A stretch of DNA of 64,000 nt, from NCBI GenBank assembly GCA_964035575.1, contig OZ037842.1:1488001-1552000 (forward strand). The letters run 5' to 3'. The notes beneath the pieces are model-generated. The model searched no databases, was not told the DNA's origin, and was given only the letters and a program-made list of their open reading frames with translations. A program made the translations under genes and the position numbers. Numbering within the stretch: the first letter of the stretch is position 1; each line of letters starts with the position of its first letter. Shown one piece after another: positions 51,719 to 60,780 of this stretch. The stretch is from Rhynchopus sp. YZ270_cl-10 (lineage: Eukaryota > Euglenozoa > Diplonemea > Diplonemida > Diplonemidae).

Positions 51719-53988
51719 ATCAGTCTAAATGGGAGCCAATTACCCCCCCCTAGCCAATTACCCCCCCCCCTTATATTACCCCCTTTTTCCAAAATCCGAA
51801 AATACGAGATTTTTCAGTGTCTATTACCCCCCCCCCCCCCTTTAGGTGGTCCCACGTAGAAGGAAATCCTTAAGGATTTGCTGTGGACACACATGTGACC
51901 CCACCGTGGAGAGCAATCGGCTCGCGCAATCAAAAGAAAGCAGAGAAAAGAGGAAAGAAAAAGAAAAAAGTTGCGTACCATGCGCCTGCGGCGCTATCTG
52001 TTCCCTACCCCCCGTGATGTACTTATGTATATTCCACCTGATTTTACCGGTGTTTTCCGGTGTTAGCCGGTGAAGTCACGGCATTGGGTACTGGGTACAC
52101 TCACTTCATCATTGTACTAGCCCAGGGAGGGGCTACCGGCAAGGTCTCTTCCAATCCGTACCCCAGTTTCCTAGGGGGCTTCACTGGCTCGGGCTCCAGT
52201 AGGTCCCTCCGCACATGTAATGTGCCTGCCTTCGGCACCCAGGGTAGCATTCCCAGTACCTTTTACCCTCAGGTCAGACCTTCATAGAGTTCCAGGAGGA
52301 GTGCCACAACAGGGTCCCCGGATGCGATTTAACGTCCAGCCCAGGACGAGAGGGGCTGAGCAGGGATTTTTTTAAATTTAGGTGAAGGAAATCCACTAAG
52401 GTGGGCGTGCCTGGCCGCAAATCGCCTTGGGGATCACCAAAATATCCCATTGGTACCGGGTACCGTGGGTACCCAGGTATACACAAACCCGCAAATACGG
52501 TACACACGTACACACGTACACACGTACACACGTACACACGTACACACGTACACACGTACACACGTACACACGTACACACGTACACACGTACACACGTACA
52601 CACGTACACACGTACACACGTACACACGTACACACGTACACACGTACACACGTACACACGTACACACGTACACACGTACACACGTACACACGTACACACG
52701 TACACACGTACACACGTATACAGGTACACAGGTAGGTGTCTATTACCCCCCCCCCCCCCCCCCCCCCCTTATATTACCCCCAAAACCCGAATATGACCCT
52801 CAAGGGGGGGGGGGTAATTGGCTCCCATTTAGACCAGGCTTCGCGCTAACTTTTGGAAAAAAATCTGAAAAATCGTGTTTCGGGACCAAAAAAACGCACC
52901 TCAAATAGTTGTGCGTCAGGGGGTGAAAAAACAGTGTTTTGTGGCATTTCCGAGCCAATCCCGCGCTGTGGTGGGGCATATTCGGGAAAATGGACAAAAT
53001 TTTAGTGACTTAAATTTTCACAAAATATGAACCCATACTCTTAAACAAGGGGCATTTTCAGGTCTGAAAACCCAAATTCAGATGAAATTGTGGTGTTTTG
53101 ACTGGGAACAGGTAGCGCCGCAGGCGCACGGTACCCAACTTTTGTCTTTTTATGTTTCCCTTTTTTCTGCTTTCTTTTGATTGCACGAGCCGATTGCTCT
53201 CCACGGTGGGGTCACATGTGTGTGCAAAAACACTCTAAAGTACTCTTACTCTGAACGATGAGATTCCTCTGGTTTTAGTAAGGAAACCCCTGTTTGCAAA
53301 AAGTGCATAAATTTCCTGTGGCTTTTCCCCGCCAAGAGGTCGTTTTGTTGCATTTCCGAACCAATCCCGGATTGTGGTGGGGGATGTACGGAAAAATGGA
53401 CAAAAATGCAGCGACTTAAAATTTGACAAAACATGAGCCCATACTCGTAAACAAGGGTTATTTTCAGGTCTGAAAACCCAACGTACTGAAGAAGCTATCG
53501 GTAACGTAGTGATGACGGTGGGGTTTCAGTGACCACAGAGAAGAGTGAGAAAACCCAGGACGGTTATGGCCTCGGAGGGGGTGTGCCCCATGGCGTCCTA
53601 ATCAATCTTTATCCGTGAGGGAGGGGGGATCATCCTCAGGGGGGATGTGGAGTCGTACTCAAAATAAAATGAACTGTACATAAGTACATCATGTTTAAAC
53701 ATAAAGGAGGGTAGGAACAGGTAGCGCCGCAGGCGCACGGTACCCAACTTTTTTCTTTTTTTCTTTTCCCTCTTCTCTGCTTTCTTTTGATCGCGCGAGA
53801 CGATTGCTCACCACGGTGGGGTCACATGTGTGTGTGAAAACACTCTAAAGTACCCTTACTATGAAATATGAGATTCTCTGGTTTTCTTAAGGAAACCCCG
53901 GTTTGCAAAAAAAAAAACGCACCACAAAAATATCCAAAAATCCCGGGACAAAGGACAGAAGTTAGCGCAAAGCCTGATTTAGACTGAT
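51719..53988. mobile_element. Composite inverted-repeat element with poly-C tips (element 2, 2.27 kb)
   Basis: The outer ends ATCAGTCTAAAT and ATTTAGACTGAT resemble element 1 (ATCAGTCC). A second right-hand end lies inside (52811-52834, complement of the left tip GTCTAAATGGGAGCC...). It is followed by another inverted pair CAGGCTTCGCGCTAAC (52835-52850 with 53959-53975). Inside are two direct copies of a block starting GGAACAGGTAGCGCC (53105 and 53713) plus an inverted copy (51882-52012). Another block is repeated at about 52942-53075 and 53347-53478. TTATATTACCCCC and C runs occur at both inner tips. No transposase frame is present. It looks like one element inside or fused to another. Confidence 0.6.
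52498..52719. repeat. 8-bp tandem array TACACACG
   Basis: About 27 near-perfect units of TACACACG. The array is open in most frames on both strands (HTYTRTHV or CVRVYVCT repeats), which explains several spurious long frames. It sits inside element 2. Confidence 0.95.
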
Positions 53989-54219
53989 CAATTTTTTTTT
54001 TTTTTGCAGAATTTTCTGTAAAGAAGCCATAACTTTGACATACACTTTACTGCATTTCAACATCCTACACGCACATCACCATCAAATTACAACGGAAACT
54101 CTGCAACAAATATAAATTAAAACATTCTGAAAACACTTTTTAGGGTTTTCTTGCGGGAAGGGAATAATATAATTTGCACTAAATATGCTCACAATATTAT
54201 CTTTAAAAAAATAGAAACT

Positions 54220-54282
54220 AAAGTGGAGTTGTGCATACGTATGCAACTGCACCCTTCCAATAATTTGTCAAAAAAAAAAAAA
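54220..54282 (+). repeat. Repeat family D, copy 3
   Basis: AGTGGAGTTGTGCATACGTA then TGCAACTGCACCCTTCCAAT and TTTGTC with A's. The inner stem is the palindrome GCATAC/GTATGC, different from copies 1 and 2, while the outer TGGA/TCCA pairing and tail persist. Confidence 0.5.
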
Positions 54283-55008
54283 GGGTACTTTTGTGGAGCA
54301 TTTTCGCGTTGTGTTCACACTAAAAGAAAAGCTACCACGGCTCTGCCTTCCGTACAAAGGTTTCAGATATCATTGAGTATAGGTCCGTTACCAGTTACCC
54401 AAGGTGGGTATTTTTGGGCGAGTTGATAACAACAAAACTGAGGTTTTCAGGAACGTATCTTTTTTTTATGAATGGTACCCTTTCCTGGTACGAATAGCCG
54501 TCGTTTTTTAAGATGTGTATGCACTGTGCATATTCGACACACAACTTTTCTTAAATAAAATTGTAACATGTAAAAAAGGGGAGGGAGTAGGAGGGGGGAA
54601 ATGATGTTATCACAATACAGAGGTCCAGTACACAGCTCCTTCAGGGCACACAATATATAAAAAAAACACTAAAAATAAAAGCTCCCCACCACACCCCCTC
54701 CCCCTCCCCAACAGATAAAAAAACTGTTTCGAAAAAAAGTTGCACTCTTATTTTACAAAACGAGCACCACTGTTTCCTTGGATGACAACAATCCACTCTG
54801 TGTGCTCCTTCTATGAGTGATGCTACCTGCATACGCTACGTTCTATATTTTCCAGTGGAAGATTGTTTCCAACCTGAGCAAGCCATGAAACAATACGGCC
54901 ATATCGTAGTTTTCTTTGCGCTTTTCATGGCTGGCATCCTATGTGGGTAAGTTGCCATCAATAATTATTTTCTTTTCTCCACAACACACCTTTCCAGAAG
55001 ACAACGTC

Positions 55009-56181
55009 ATGGCAGACCCACCAGCGGCAACGATGCAACCAGCCGAGGTGATTCCTATCCACATGCTCCCTTTGAAGGGAAGACAGCTGTTCGGCGCTGC
55101 GTCGAAGGTGCTAGGGGGTGTGCAGGCACGCAAGCTGTTTGAGGATCCGCAATTCGTGCAGTTGGTAACGCAGATTCTTGATACACCGGCAAGCACCGCA
55201 CAGCCAGCGAAAGAGACTCCAAAACAGACGTCAAAACCAGCATCCGAGGGCACAGCGCACACAGAGAAAGTCAGTGGTGTTCATCGGGCCCTTGCAGCAA
55301 GGAACAAAGTGGACGTCGGCACACTGCAGCCTGTAGTTATCCCCCAGCAGACCCCTCAGGATTACCCCGTGGGGACTATCATCCCCAGCCAGTTCGGCTC
55401 CTACTGCCACCTGGAAGCAGGGTTCCCAAACCAAACGTGGGATCTCAGTGAAGACTCCGGTGCCACCCACATCCTAGCATTGGACGTCGAAAACTGTCCA
55501 GCATTCTTTGCAGACTGTGCCCTCTGGGAGATCATCAATAAGCGGAAGTATCTGCCGCCTGGCTGTTATGTGGTGACGTGCATCTCAACGAACGCGGCCC
55601 TGCAGAAGAAGCTGCTCATAGGGCATGTACTGGAAGATCTCATCAAACGCAACAGGCTGAGTCTGACCAAAGTCCGCAGCAGTGACTCGAACGCCTCTGA
55701 CTTCTCACTCACGACGCGTACCATGGAGGCAGTGGACATCACAAAGCGTGGCGTCCCGGTCACTCTGATCTCAGCTGACAACGACTTCGATGAGTTGCAC
55801 AGAACCTTTTTCGACGAAGGTGTGGCCTTCACCCGGTACCAATCATACGTAGGCTGCTTCCGGGAAATGCGGTGGAATTCGCTCCTCCCGGAGCAGTGGG
55901 CAGATGAGACTGCGCTGTCCGCGGATGCGGAACTGTTCTTCAGCCAGCTGCAAAGGAGGTTCACCGGCGACGCCTCCGCCGTGGCACTGCCAGTAAAGGA
56001 CATGCCTCCTGCACACACCGTGACTGAGGTCGACTATGGCAGACAAGTGCCCGTGAAGAGCCAGTTGAGAATTATTCATCAGTCGGACTCAAAAAAGCGG
56101 AATAATCAGAACAAATGGAAGCCTTCCACTAGGCAGCATCTTAAGAACGCGATTTTCGAGAAGATGGAGGGCCAATATTGA
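55009..56181 (+). CDS. NYN/PIN-like domain protein
   Basis: The ATG at 55009 gives 390 residues. The frame is open 31 codons further up, but that stretch contains GGTAAGT and TTTCCAG, a likely leader intron or acceptor, so the inner ATG is preferred. Residues 1-110 are polar and partly disordered. Residues 152-285 resemble the NYN domain, a PIN-like RNase fold: ILALDVENCP (Asp159, Asn162), SNASDFSLTTRTME (Asp231) and VTLISADNDFDEL (Asp257, Asp259) match the family's spaced acidic residues that bind metal. The C-terminus is basic (KKRNNQNKWKPSTRQ), fitting RNA contact. It probably acts in RNA turnover or binding; assignment is by motif only and the exact subfamily is unknown. Confidence 0.7.
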   Translation: MADPPAATMQPAEVIPIHMLPLKGRQLFGAASKVLGGVQARKLFEDPQFVQLVTQILDTPASTAQPAKETPKQTSKPASEGTAHTEKVSGVHRALAARNKVDVGTLQPVVIPQQTPQDYPVGTIIPSQFGSYCHLEAGFPNQTWDLSEDSGATHILALDVENCPAFFADCALWEIINKRKYLPPGCYVVTCISTNAALQKKLLIGHVLEDLIKRNRLSLTKVRSSDSNASDFSLTTRTMEAVDITKRGVPVTLISADNDFDELHRTFFDEGVAFTRYQSYVGCFREMRWNSLLPEQWADETALSADAELFFSQLQRRFTGDASAVALPVKDMPPAHTVTEVDYGRQVPVKSQLRIIHQSDSKKRNNQNKWKPSTRQHLKNAIFEKMEGQY

Positions 56182-56360
56182 TGTGCTAGGGTTTTCACGC
56201 ATCGGCGTGTGAACAGCTGCTCAGGGACAGTGATTGGATTGAGAGAAGCTTCTAGGGTACAGATATAAAGTGTGGCAATGGGAGTAATGTGTGCACAGAC
56301 CGAACAGAATCGTGCCAGCTGAGGGTTCACAGGAGCCAAAACGCCCCTATTTTTTTTCCC

Positions 56361-56435
56361 CCCGCGGAGTGTCAGTGCCTGCGTCCCAGAGGCGTTTGCA
56401 CTATCAACTTCACTTTTTTTTTTTGATTGTTTTCT
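56361..56435 (+). repeat. Repeat family B, copy 4 (5' truncated)
   Basis: Starts CCCGCGGAGTGTCAGTGCCT, lacks the left arm of hairpin 1, and keeps TTTGCACTATCAACTTCAC and a T run. Nearly identical to 38221-38284. Confidence 0.6.
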
Positions 56436-57363
56436 GAGGGGGGCAGTGCCGTTCGTGTCTGTGGGCTGGACTTGACTAGACTAAATTGGCATTCGTTCTG
56501 CAGGATTAGCACAATGAACATATGTTACTGTTTTTCTATTTCCGCACTTGACAGGGGGAGATGGGAGATGGGAGATGGGGCAATTACGCTCCTCTGGGAT
56601 GTTGACTGACACTATTGTGCTCCTCCGTTCTGTGAGAAGAACCACTGCTGTTTTTGAACAAAAACCGCCTCAAAAAAAAAAAAAAAAGCTGAAAGCCATT
56701 GAGGTTCTGAACCACCTCTCTTGGTCTGCAAGACTCTGGAGGCTGTTCTCTGGTGACAGGCGTGGCTCGAAACCATAGATGCAAGGATGTACTGTGACAT
56801 GGAAAATGTATGACGGCAGGTGCACAACGGATTATCAAAACAAAAAAAACAAACAAACAAACAAAAAAAACACAAAAACAAAAAAAAGCAACAAAGAGTC
56901 ATTCAGGTTGGGTATGTTTTGTATCTGGGCATGTTTTCACGCAGTGACTTTCTCCTTACACAGCGTTGCTGAGAATTTCCTTCAATAAAAACCAGGGTAC
57001 TGCACGGTGTTTTGTGGGAGGGTGAACATAATGTATTGGTTCGTGTCTTTAGTGTACTCAAAAAATGGGGTGTGTGGGATGTGGTGGGGGGAGGGGGGAA
57101 ATGAATCCGGGAGGGGGGAAGATGATGTAACATAAAGGGTGCGTGGGGTAGTACGATCGTCAGGAAAGTACAATGGCCTTCAGGGACAATGAGTGAGCAC
57201 CGCCTACTTTGGTAGGTGATTATCGTGAAGGTAGTGGCACTTTCAAAATTAAATTAAATTCACTGTTCGTTTTTTTATAGTAAAGTGGCTTGAACAACTT
57301 TTTCTCTTTTTTTATATTTTTTCAATTTATTGAACGCATGAAATGCTTTTAATTATTTCTTCA

Positions 57364-57418
57364 GTTCCCTGCGTCCGCCGATTAACGGTGAGGCGTTTGC
57401 ACTTTCAACTTTTTTTTT
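57364..57418 (+). repeat. Repeat family B, copy 5 (5' truncated)
   Basis: TTCCCTGCGTCCGCCGATTA then ACGGTGAGGCGTTTGCACTT and a T run. Only the second hairpin and tail remain. Confidence 0.6.
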
Positions 57419-57639
57419 TCTTCTTCTGGAAAGCAACGATGCAATGAAGGCTACACACACCCTTTATTTTAAAAAAAAAATCTTGCCGAGGGAGACCGTT
57501 CAGTTAACATTATATATTTGTCTCTCCCCCAGCCACCCTTCTCCTTCTCCCCTCTTTTTTCTATCTACGCACTTTGTTCACCTCTACATTTACTTCATTT
57601 TACAGGAACAAAACACACACATTACACAAAGCTTTCAGT

Positions 57640-58266
57640 ATGGGGTGTGCAGCGAATGTTTCCGCATTGTTTATGTTCGCGATGAACGTTCTCGCAGTGC
57701 TCTTGGTGATTGCATCGTGCGCGTCGACTGACAGTTTGTTTACTGGAACGCTTTCCACGAAGAGCCACACATTGAACACAAACGATTGCGGCATATTCAA
57801 ATGCTCTGACGAGGATGAGAAGTACCAGATGTGGGCACTCAACGCATGCGACGAGAGGGAGAACTTTATGAAGGCGACCCGCGCAGCCTGGTTGATCGCG
57901 GCAGTCGTGCTTGCGTTTTCTGCGCTGGCACACTTTCTGCAGGGTGCTGGATGTGCTGCAATCGCACCCTCGATGCGTGCAATGCGCTTTGTCCATGTGG
58001 TTGGGATCGTCCTCGGCTGCATTCTTATGTCTTTTACAGCAGCAATCTACGCGCACGACTTCCCCACACAAGACAACAACATCCTCAAATTCGACGTCTG
58101 CAAAGCCCCCGTCAATGTAGACGGCACCGAAGCCTTCGGTGCCACATACAACCTCAAAATAGGATTTGCCCCCTTCTTCGGTGCTGCCATCGCAGTCATG
58201 GAGACAATCAACCTCTTCCTCGCGACCCGTACCTTCGACGGTGCGGGGTACAGTGATATTAACTAA
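57640..58266 (+). CDS. Amastin-like four-helix membrane protein
   Basis: 208 residues with four hydrophobic helices near 8-28, 83-103, 117-137 and 175-196. A loop of about 50 residues after helix 1 holds Cys50, Cys55 and Cys70 (NDCGIFKC ... NACDERENF). This topology, length and the Cys-bearing first loop followed by a charged F..A.RAAW entry to helix 2 resemble amastins, surface glycoproteins known from kinetoplastids. The strict amastin signature (C..LWG.K..C) is not met exactly, so another tetraspan family is possible. The ATG at 57640 is chosen over an upstream in-frame one because a TTTTACAG acceptor-like site lies between. It ends with TAA. Confidence 0.6.
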   Translation: MGCAANVSALFMFAMNVLAVLLVIASCASTDSLFTGTLSTKSHTLNTNDCGIFKCSDEDEKYQMWALNACDERENFMKATRAAWLIAAVVLAFSALAHFLQGAGCAAIAPSMRAMRFVHVVGIVLGCILMSFTAAIYAHDFPTQDNNILKFDVCKAPVNVDGTEAFGATYNLKIGFAPFFGAAIAVMETINLFLATRTFDGAGYSDIN

Positions 58267-58397
58267 TTCTTTTTTGTATTGATTTTCGGCACATTTTTTG
58301 TGCTAATTTTTCTTGCCCGGAGAGTGCGTGTAGGTGGAGCAACCCTGTTAGAATATGAGAAAAGCTATTTCTAAACCTTGCCTCTTCTTTTTTTTAA

Positions 58398-58443
58398 GGT
58401 GACTAAGCACGAGAGGCTTAGGATCATCTTATAAACTTTTCTT
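58398..58443 (+). repeat. Repeat family A copy at consensus
   Basis: GGTGACTAAGCACGAGAGGC then TTAGGATCATCTTATAAACT and a T run. Identical in its first 39 bases to the copy at 2042. Confidence 0.7.
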
Positions 58444-59128
58444 TTTTTTTTTCTCTCTCACGGTGAATAGGCACTGCTTACGTTCATCATTTTAACCTTT
58501 TGCTTTTTTTTGTTCTTTCTTTGATCCCACGCAATATGCGCTGTGGGCGTTCGCACCTTCAGCCTCACATTTTTTTCAAAGGTGGCTAAGTAGTCTTCGA
58601 CTGAGTAGCATTTACCTTACTAACTGATCTCTCTCTCTTTTTTGTGAACAAGCATCAGAAGCTTGCTCATCGTTTAGCCCTTTCTTTTTCTTATTGAATT
58701 TTGTTCTTGCTTTCAACCGCGCTGGCATACGTGTACGTAGGTCAGAGGTTCTTGCATCAAAATAACCACGATTTTCTTTTTAAAATAACCCTGCCCTCGG
58801 GCTCAATCAAGAGGCGCGGAATCCCTATGCAGTAGTCCCTGAATAATTTCTTTGGGAGCGTCTTTTTGAAAACTGTGTGCAAAATGATAATTTTTCTTTG
58901 TATTGGGCGTGTGTACACAGCAGGGTACACTTCGTCCTTTCATTTTTTATTCGTATATCTTGCTGTAGGAAAAAGGCGCTTGGCGTGATACATCAACGCA
59001 GCAGAGGTACAGAGCATCGGCTAGTCTATGTGTGTTTTTATGTTGAGGTGGCGAGGTTCATCTTGCCACCTTTTTTTAGATTTGTGTGGCATATTTTTCA
59101 TGAGTTCGGTTATGGAAAAAAGGGTTTT

Positions 59129-59186
59129 GTATAGTGGAACACATCTTACGGGTGGTGTAAACTAATACAACCAACTTTTCGAAAAT
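59129..59186 (+). repeat. Repeat family C, copy 5
   Basis: GTATAGTGGAACACATCTTA then CGGGTGGTGTAAACTAATAC and CCAACTTTTC. ACAC/GTGT and AGT/ACT pairs are kept. Confidence 0.6.
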
Positions 59187-59360
59187 AATTTTCAAAAATA
59201 ATAAACTAACGCCATCCCATTCTTCAAATTTTATTTTTTTGTGTTGTGTGGACAATGTCCCGCTATGCTCTGACCTCAGAAATTTATACAAAATGGGAAA
59301 ATCGATTGTCTTCCCACATATTCTGCGTTTAAAGCAAGCCATGCCCCTTCAGGTCATAGG

Positions 59361-59722
59361 TACATGGATTACAAAAGATCTTAATTAAGATATGAGCGAA
59401 AAACACCGTTTTTTTAAGATCTTAGTGTTTTCTTAAAATTAAGTAAGATCTTAGTGTTTTGTGTTGAATATCTTAGTTTTTTTTTGTTAAGATCTTAGTT
59501 TCCACCAAAAAAAACTAAGATCTTAAAAGCAAAACTAAGATCTTAAAAATAAAGTGGCTACGATCTTAGAAAAAAAAACTAAGATCTTAGAAAAATAACT
59601 AAGATCTTAGTTTTTTGGTGTTTTTTTCCACTAAGATCTTAGTGGAAAAAAAAAACTAAGAAGATATCAAAACCCCGCTCAAAAAAAATTTCCCCTTACT
59701 AAGATCTTTTGTTTTCCATGTA
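59361..59722. mobile_element. AAGATCTTA inverted-repeat element, copy 2
   Basis: The ends TACATGGATTACAAAAGATC and its approximate complement at 59703-59722 (mismatched at two bases) enclose about ten copies of the palindrome TAAGATCTTA in both directions with A or T runs between. 362 bp, non-coding. The dense palindromes would fold into many alternative hairpins. Confidence 0.6.
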
Positions 59723-59935
59723 GGTAGATTTATCTCAAGATAATTTTTTTTGGGTGTCTTTATATCCTTGACAAAGGTGGAGGTCCTCGGAAGTTGTACA
59801 AAGACTGTCAAATTGTTTTTTCTTTACGCCTTTCTAAATTAAAAAGTGTTCTCCTCATTTTTTTTTTTTTTGGCTTTTTCTCCATTCCTTAACACCCTCA
59901 TCATCACAGACACCAAATACACACCGTACTCCAAC

Positions 59936-60208
59936 ATGTCGGGACGCAACGTTCAAGTTCAGGTCCGCTACTGCGGAGGCTGAGGGTACGGGAAATACTC
60001 AAGGGCTGTGAAAGCAGCCATTGAGCACAAGTATGGCGCCGCAGTCACAGTCCGTGAGGTCGCTGACCCCTACGTCTCGGGAAACTTCGAAGTATCTCAC
60101 GAGCCTGCTGGCACGCTGCTTCACTCAAAGAAGGCTGGCCAGGGCAAGTGTGAGTCCGCTGCCGAAATGCAGGCCCTCCTCACGAAGATCGGAGCCCTGC
60201 TCCAGTAG
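59936..60208 (+). CDS. SELENOW: Selenoprotein W, in-frame TGA read as selenocysteine
   Basis: 90 residues if the TGA at 59981-59983 (codon 16) is read as selenocysteine. The product starts MSGRNVQVQVRYCGG-U-GYGKYSRA, giving the CxxU redox motif (Cys13, Sec16) directly after the first beta strand, exactly where selenoprotein W carries it. The rest matches the thioredoxin-like SelW fold: GNFEVSHEPAGTLLHSKKAGQG corresponds to the family's FEV...GKLIHSKK segment. It is a cytosolic thiol-redox protein. The real stop is TAG, while most other genes in the window stop at TGA, so TGA is not reassigned in general. A SECIS element must lie in the 3'UTR; I could not identify its core with certainty (see 60275-60388). 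The start is the first ATG after a CACAG site. Confidence 0.93.
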
Positions 60209-60274
60209 AGAAAAAAAGGGGCGAAAAAGATGCACTTTTTTTTAACAGCTTTTTTTTTAACTTACATTTGAATA

Positions 60275-60388
60275 AACCAGGCATATTTTCTCTAAAAACC
60301 CAACCCGCTGCGCGAATAGACGACCAGAAAGGCTAGCTATCTGTTCGTTTTTACCCTTGGTTGGGTGTCGTTTTTCGCAAACCTGGTT
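60275..60388 (+). other. Nested hairpin in the selenoprotein 3' region
   Basis: Three nested stems: AACCAGG/CCTGGTT (60275-60281 with 60382-60388), ACCCAACC/GGTTGGGT (60298-60305 with 60359-60366) and CGAATAGA/TCTGTTCG (60313-60320 with 60340-60347, one G-T pair). The apical part contains AGAAAGG. It lies 66 nt after the selenoprotein stop. The ATGA/GA quartet of a SECIS element is not evident, so this is only a candidate regulatory structure. Confidence 0.45.
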
Positions 60389-60459
60389 CTTTTCAGACCT
60401 GACCCACTTTTTCCTTTTTTTCCTTGGGAAAGTAGGTCAACTGATCCACTTTTAAACAC

Positions 60460-60517
60460 GAACACCTCCCTTGCACCCATGTATCCATAATCTCTTTGCT
60501 CTCCTCGGGAGGTGTTC
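60460..60517 (+). other. Perfect 11-bp hairpin
   Basis: GAACACCTCCC (60460-60470) pairs perfectly with GGGAGGTGTTC (60507-60517) around a 36-nt loop. Function is unknown; it is within 310 nt of the selenoprotein stop. Confidence 0.5.
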
Positions 60518-60734
60518 CACTTATTTTTATTGAGGTGCTAGCGTCCATGGAGGCGGTTGCACTTCCAAACATTCTTTTTAACCCACAGAGACCTGCTCCC
60601 ATGCTGTAGTGCTTTACAAGCTAAACCATAAAGACCCCCCGATAAGATTAGTCAAAATTGCAGGAGCCTACGGTGCAGCATTTCGTGACAGCGACTGAAT
60701 GGTTCAGGCCTCTCTGGGTTATATTTTTTTAAAG

Positions 60735-60780
60735 AGGTGACTAATGTAGTGTAGAGGCTTAGATTCATCTTCACAATTAT
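60735..60780 (+). repeat. Repeat family A copy
   Basis: GAGGTGACTAATGTAGTGTA then GAGGCTTAGATTCATCTTCA. Confidence 0.45.

Larger units (their letters stand above)
48441..55008. other. Large repeat-rich intergenic region
   Basis: 6.6 kb with no credible gene. It holds a decayed MITE-like unit (about 48920-49010), repeat A (49031-49074, weaker near 49905 and 50740), a MITE (49137-49233), a C-like repeat (49698-49752), a 2.3 kb inverted-repeat element (51719-53988) with an 8-bp tandem array, and repeat D (54220-54282). Confidence 0.5.
56182..57639. other. Intergenic region
   Basis: 1.46 kb with two 5'-truncated B repeats (56361-56435, 57364-57418), a GGGAGAT short tandem (56559-56578) and A-rich stretches. 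A TTTTACAG site (57598-57605) precedes the next start codon. Confidence 0.5.
58267..59935. other. Intergenic region
   Basis: 1.67 kb with repeat A (58398-58443, weaker at about 58460 and 58580), repeat C (59129-59186) and an AAGATCTTA element (59361-59722). A CATCACAG site lies 27 nt before the selenoprotein start. Confidence 0.5.

Noticed and set aside
52274-52908. Long Tyr/Thr/His and Cys/Val repeat frames on both strands
   Set aside because: By-products of the 8-bp TACACACG array.
58398-58443. Repeat A as a SECIS element
   Set aside because: It has TGA and GA opposite each other, but the stem above is only six pairs, far short of a SECIS, and copies lie away from selenoprotein genes.
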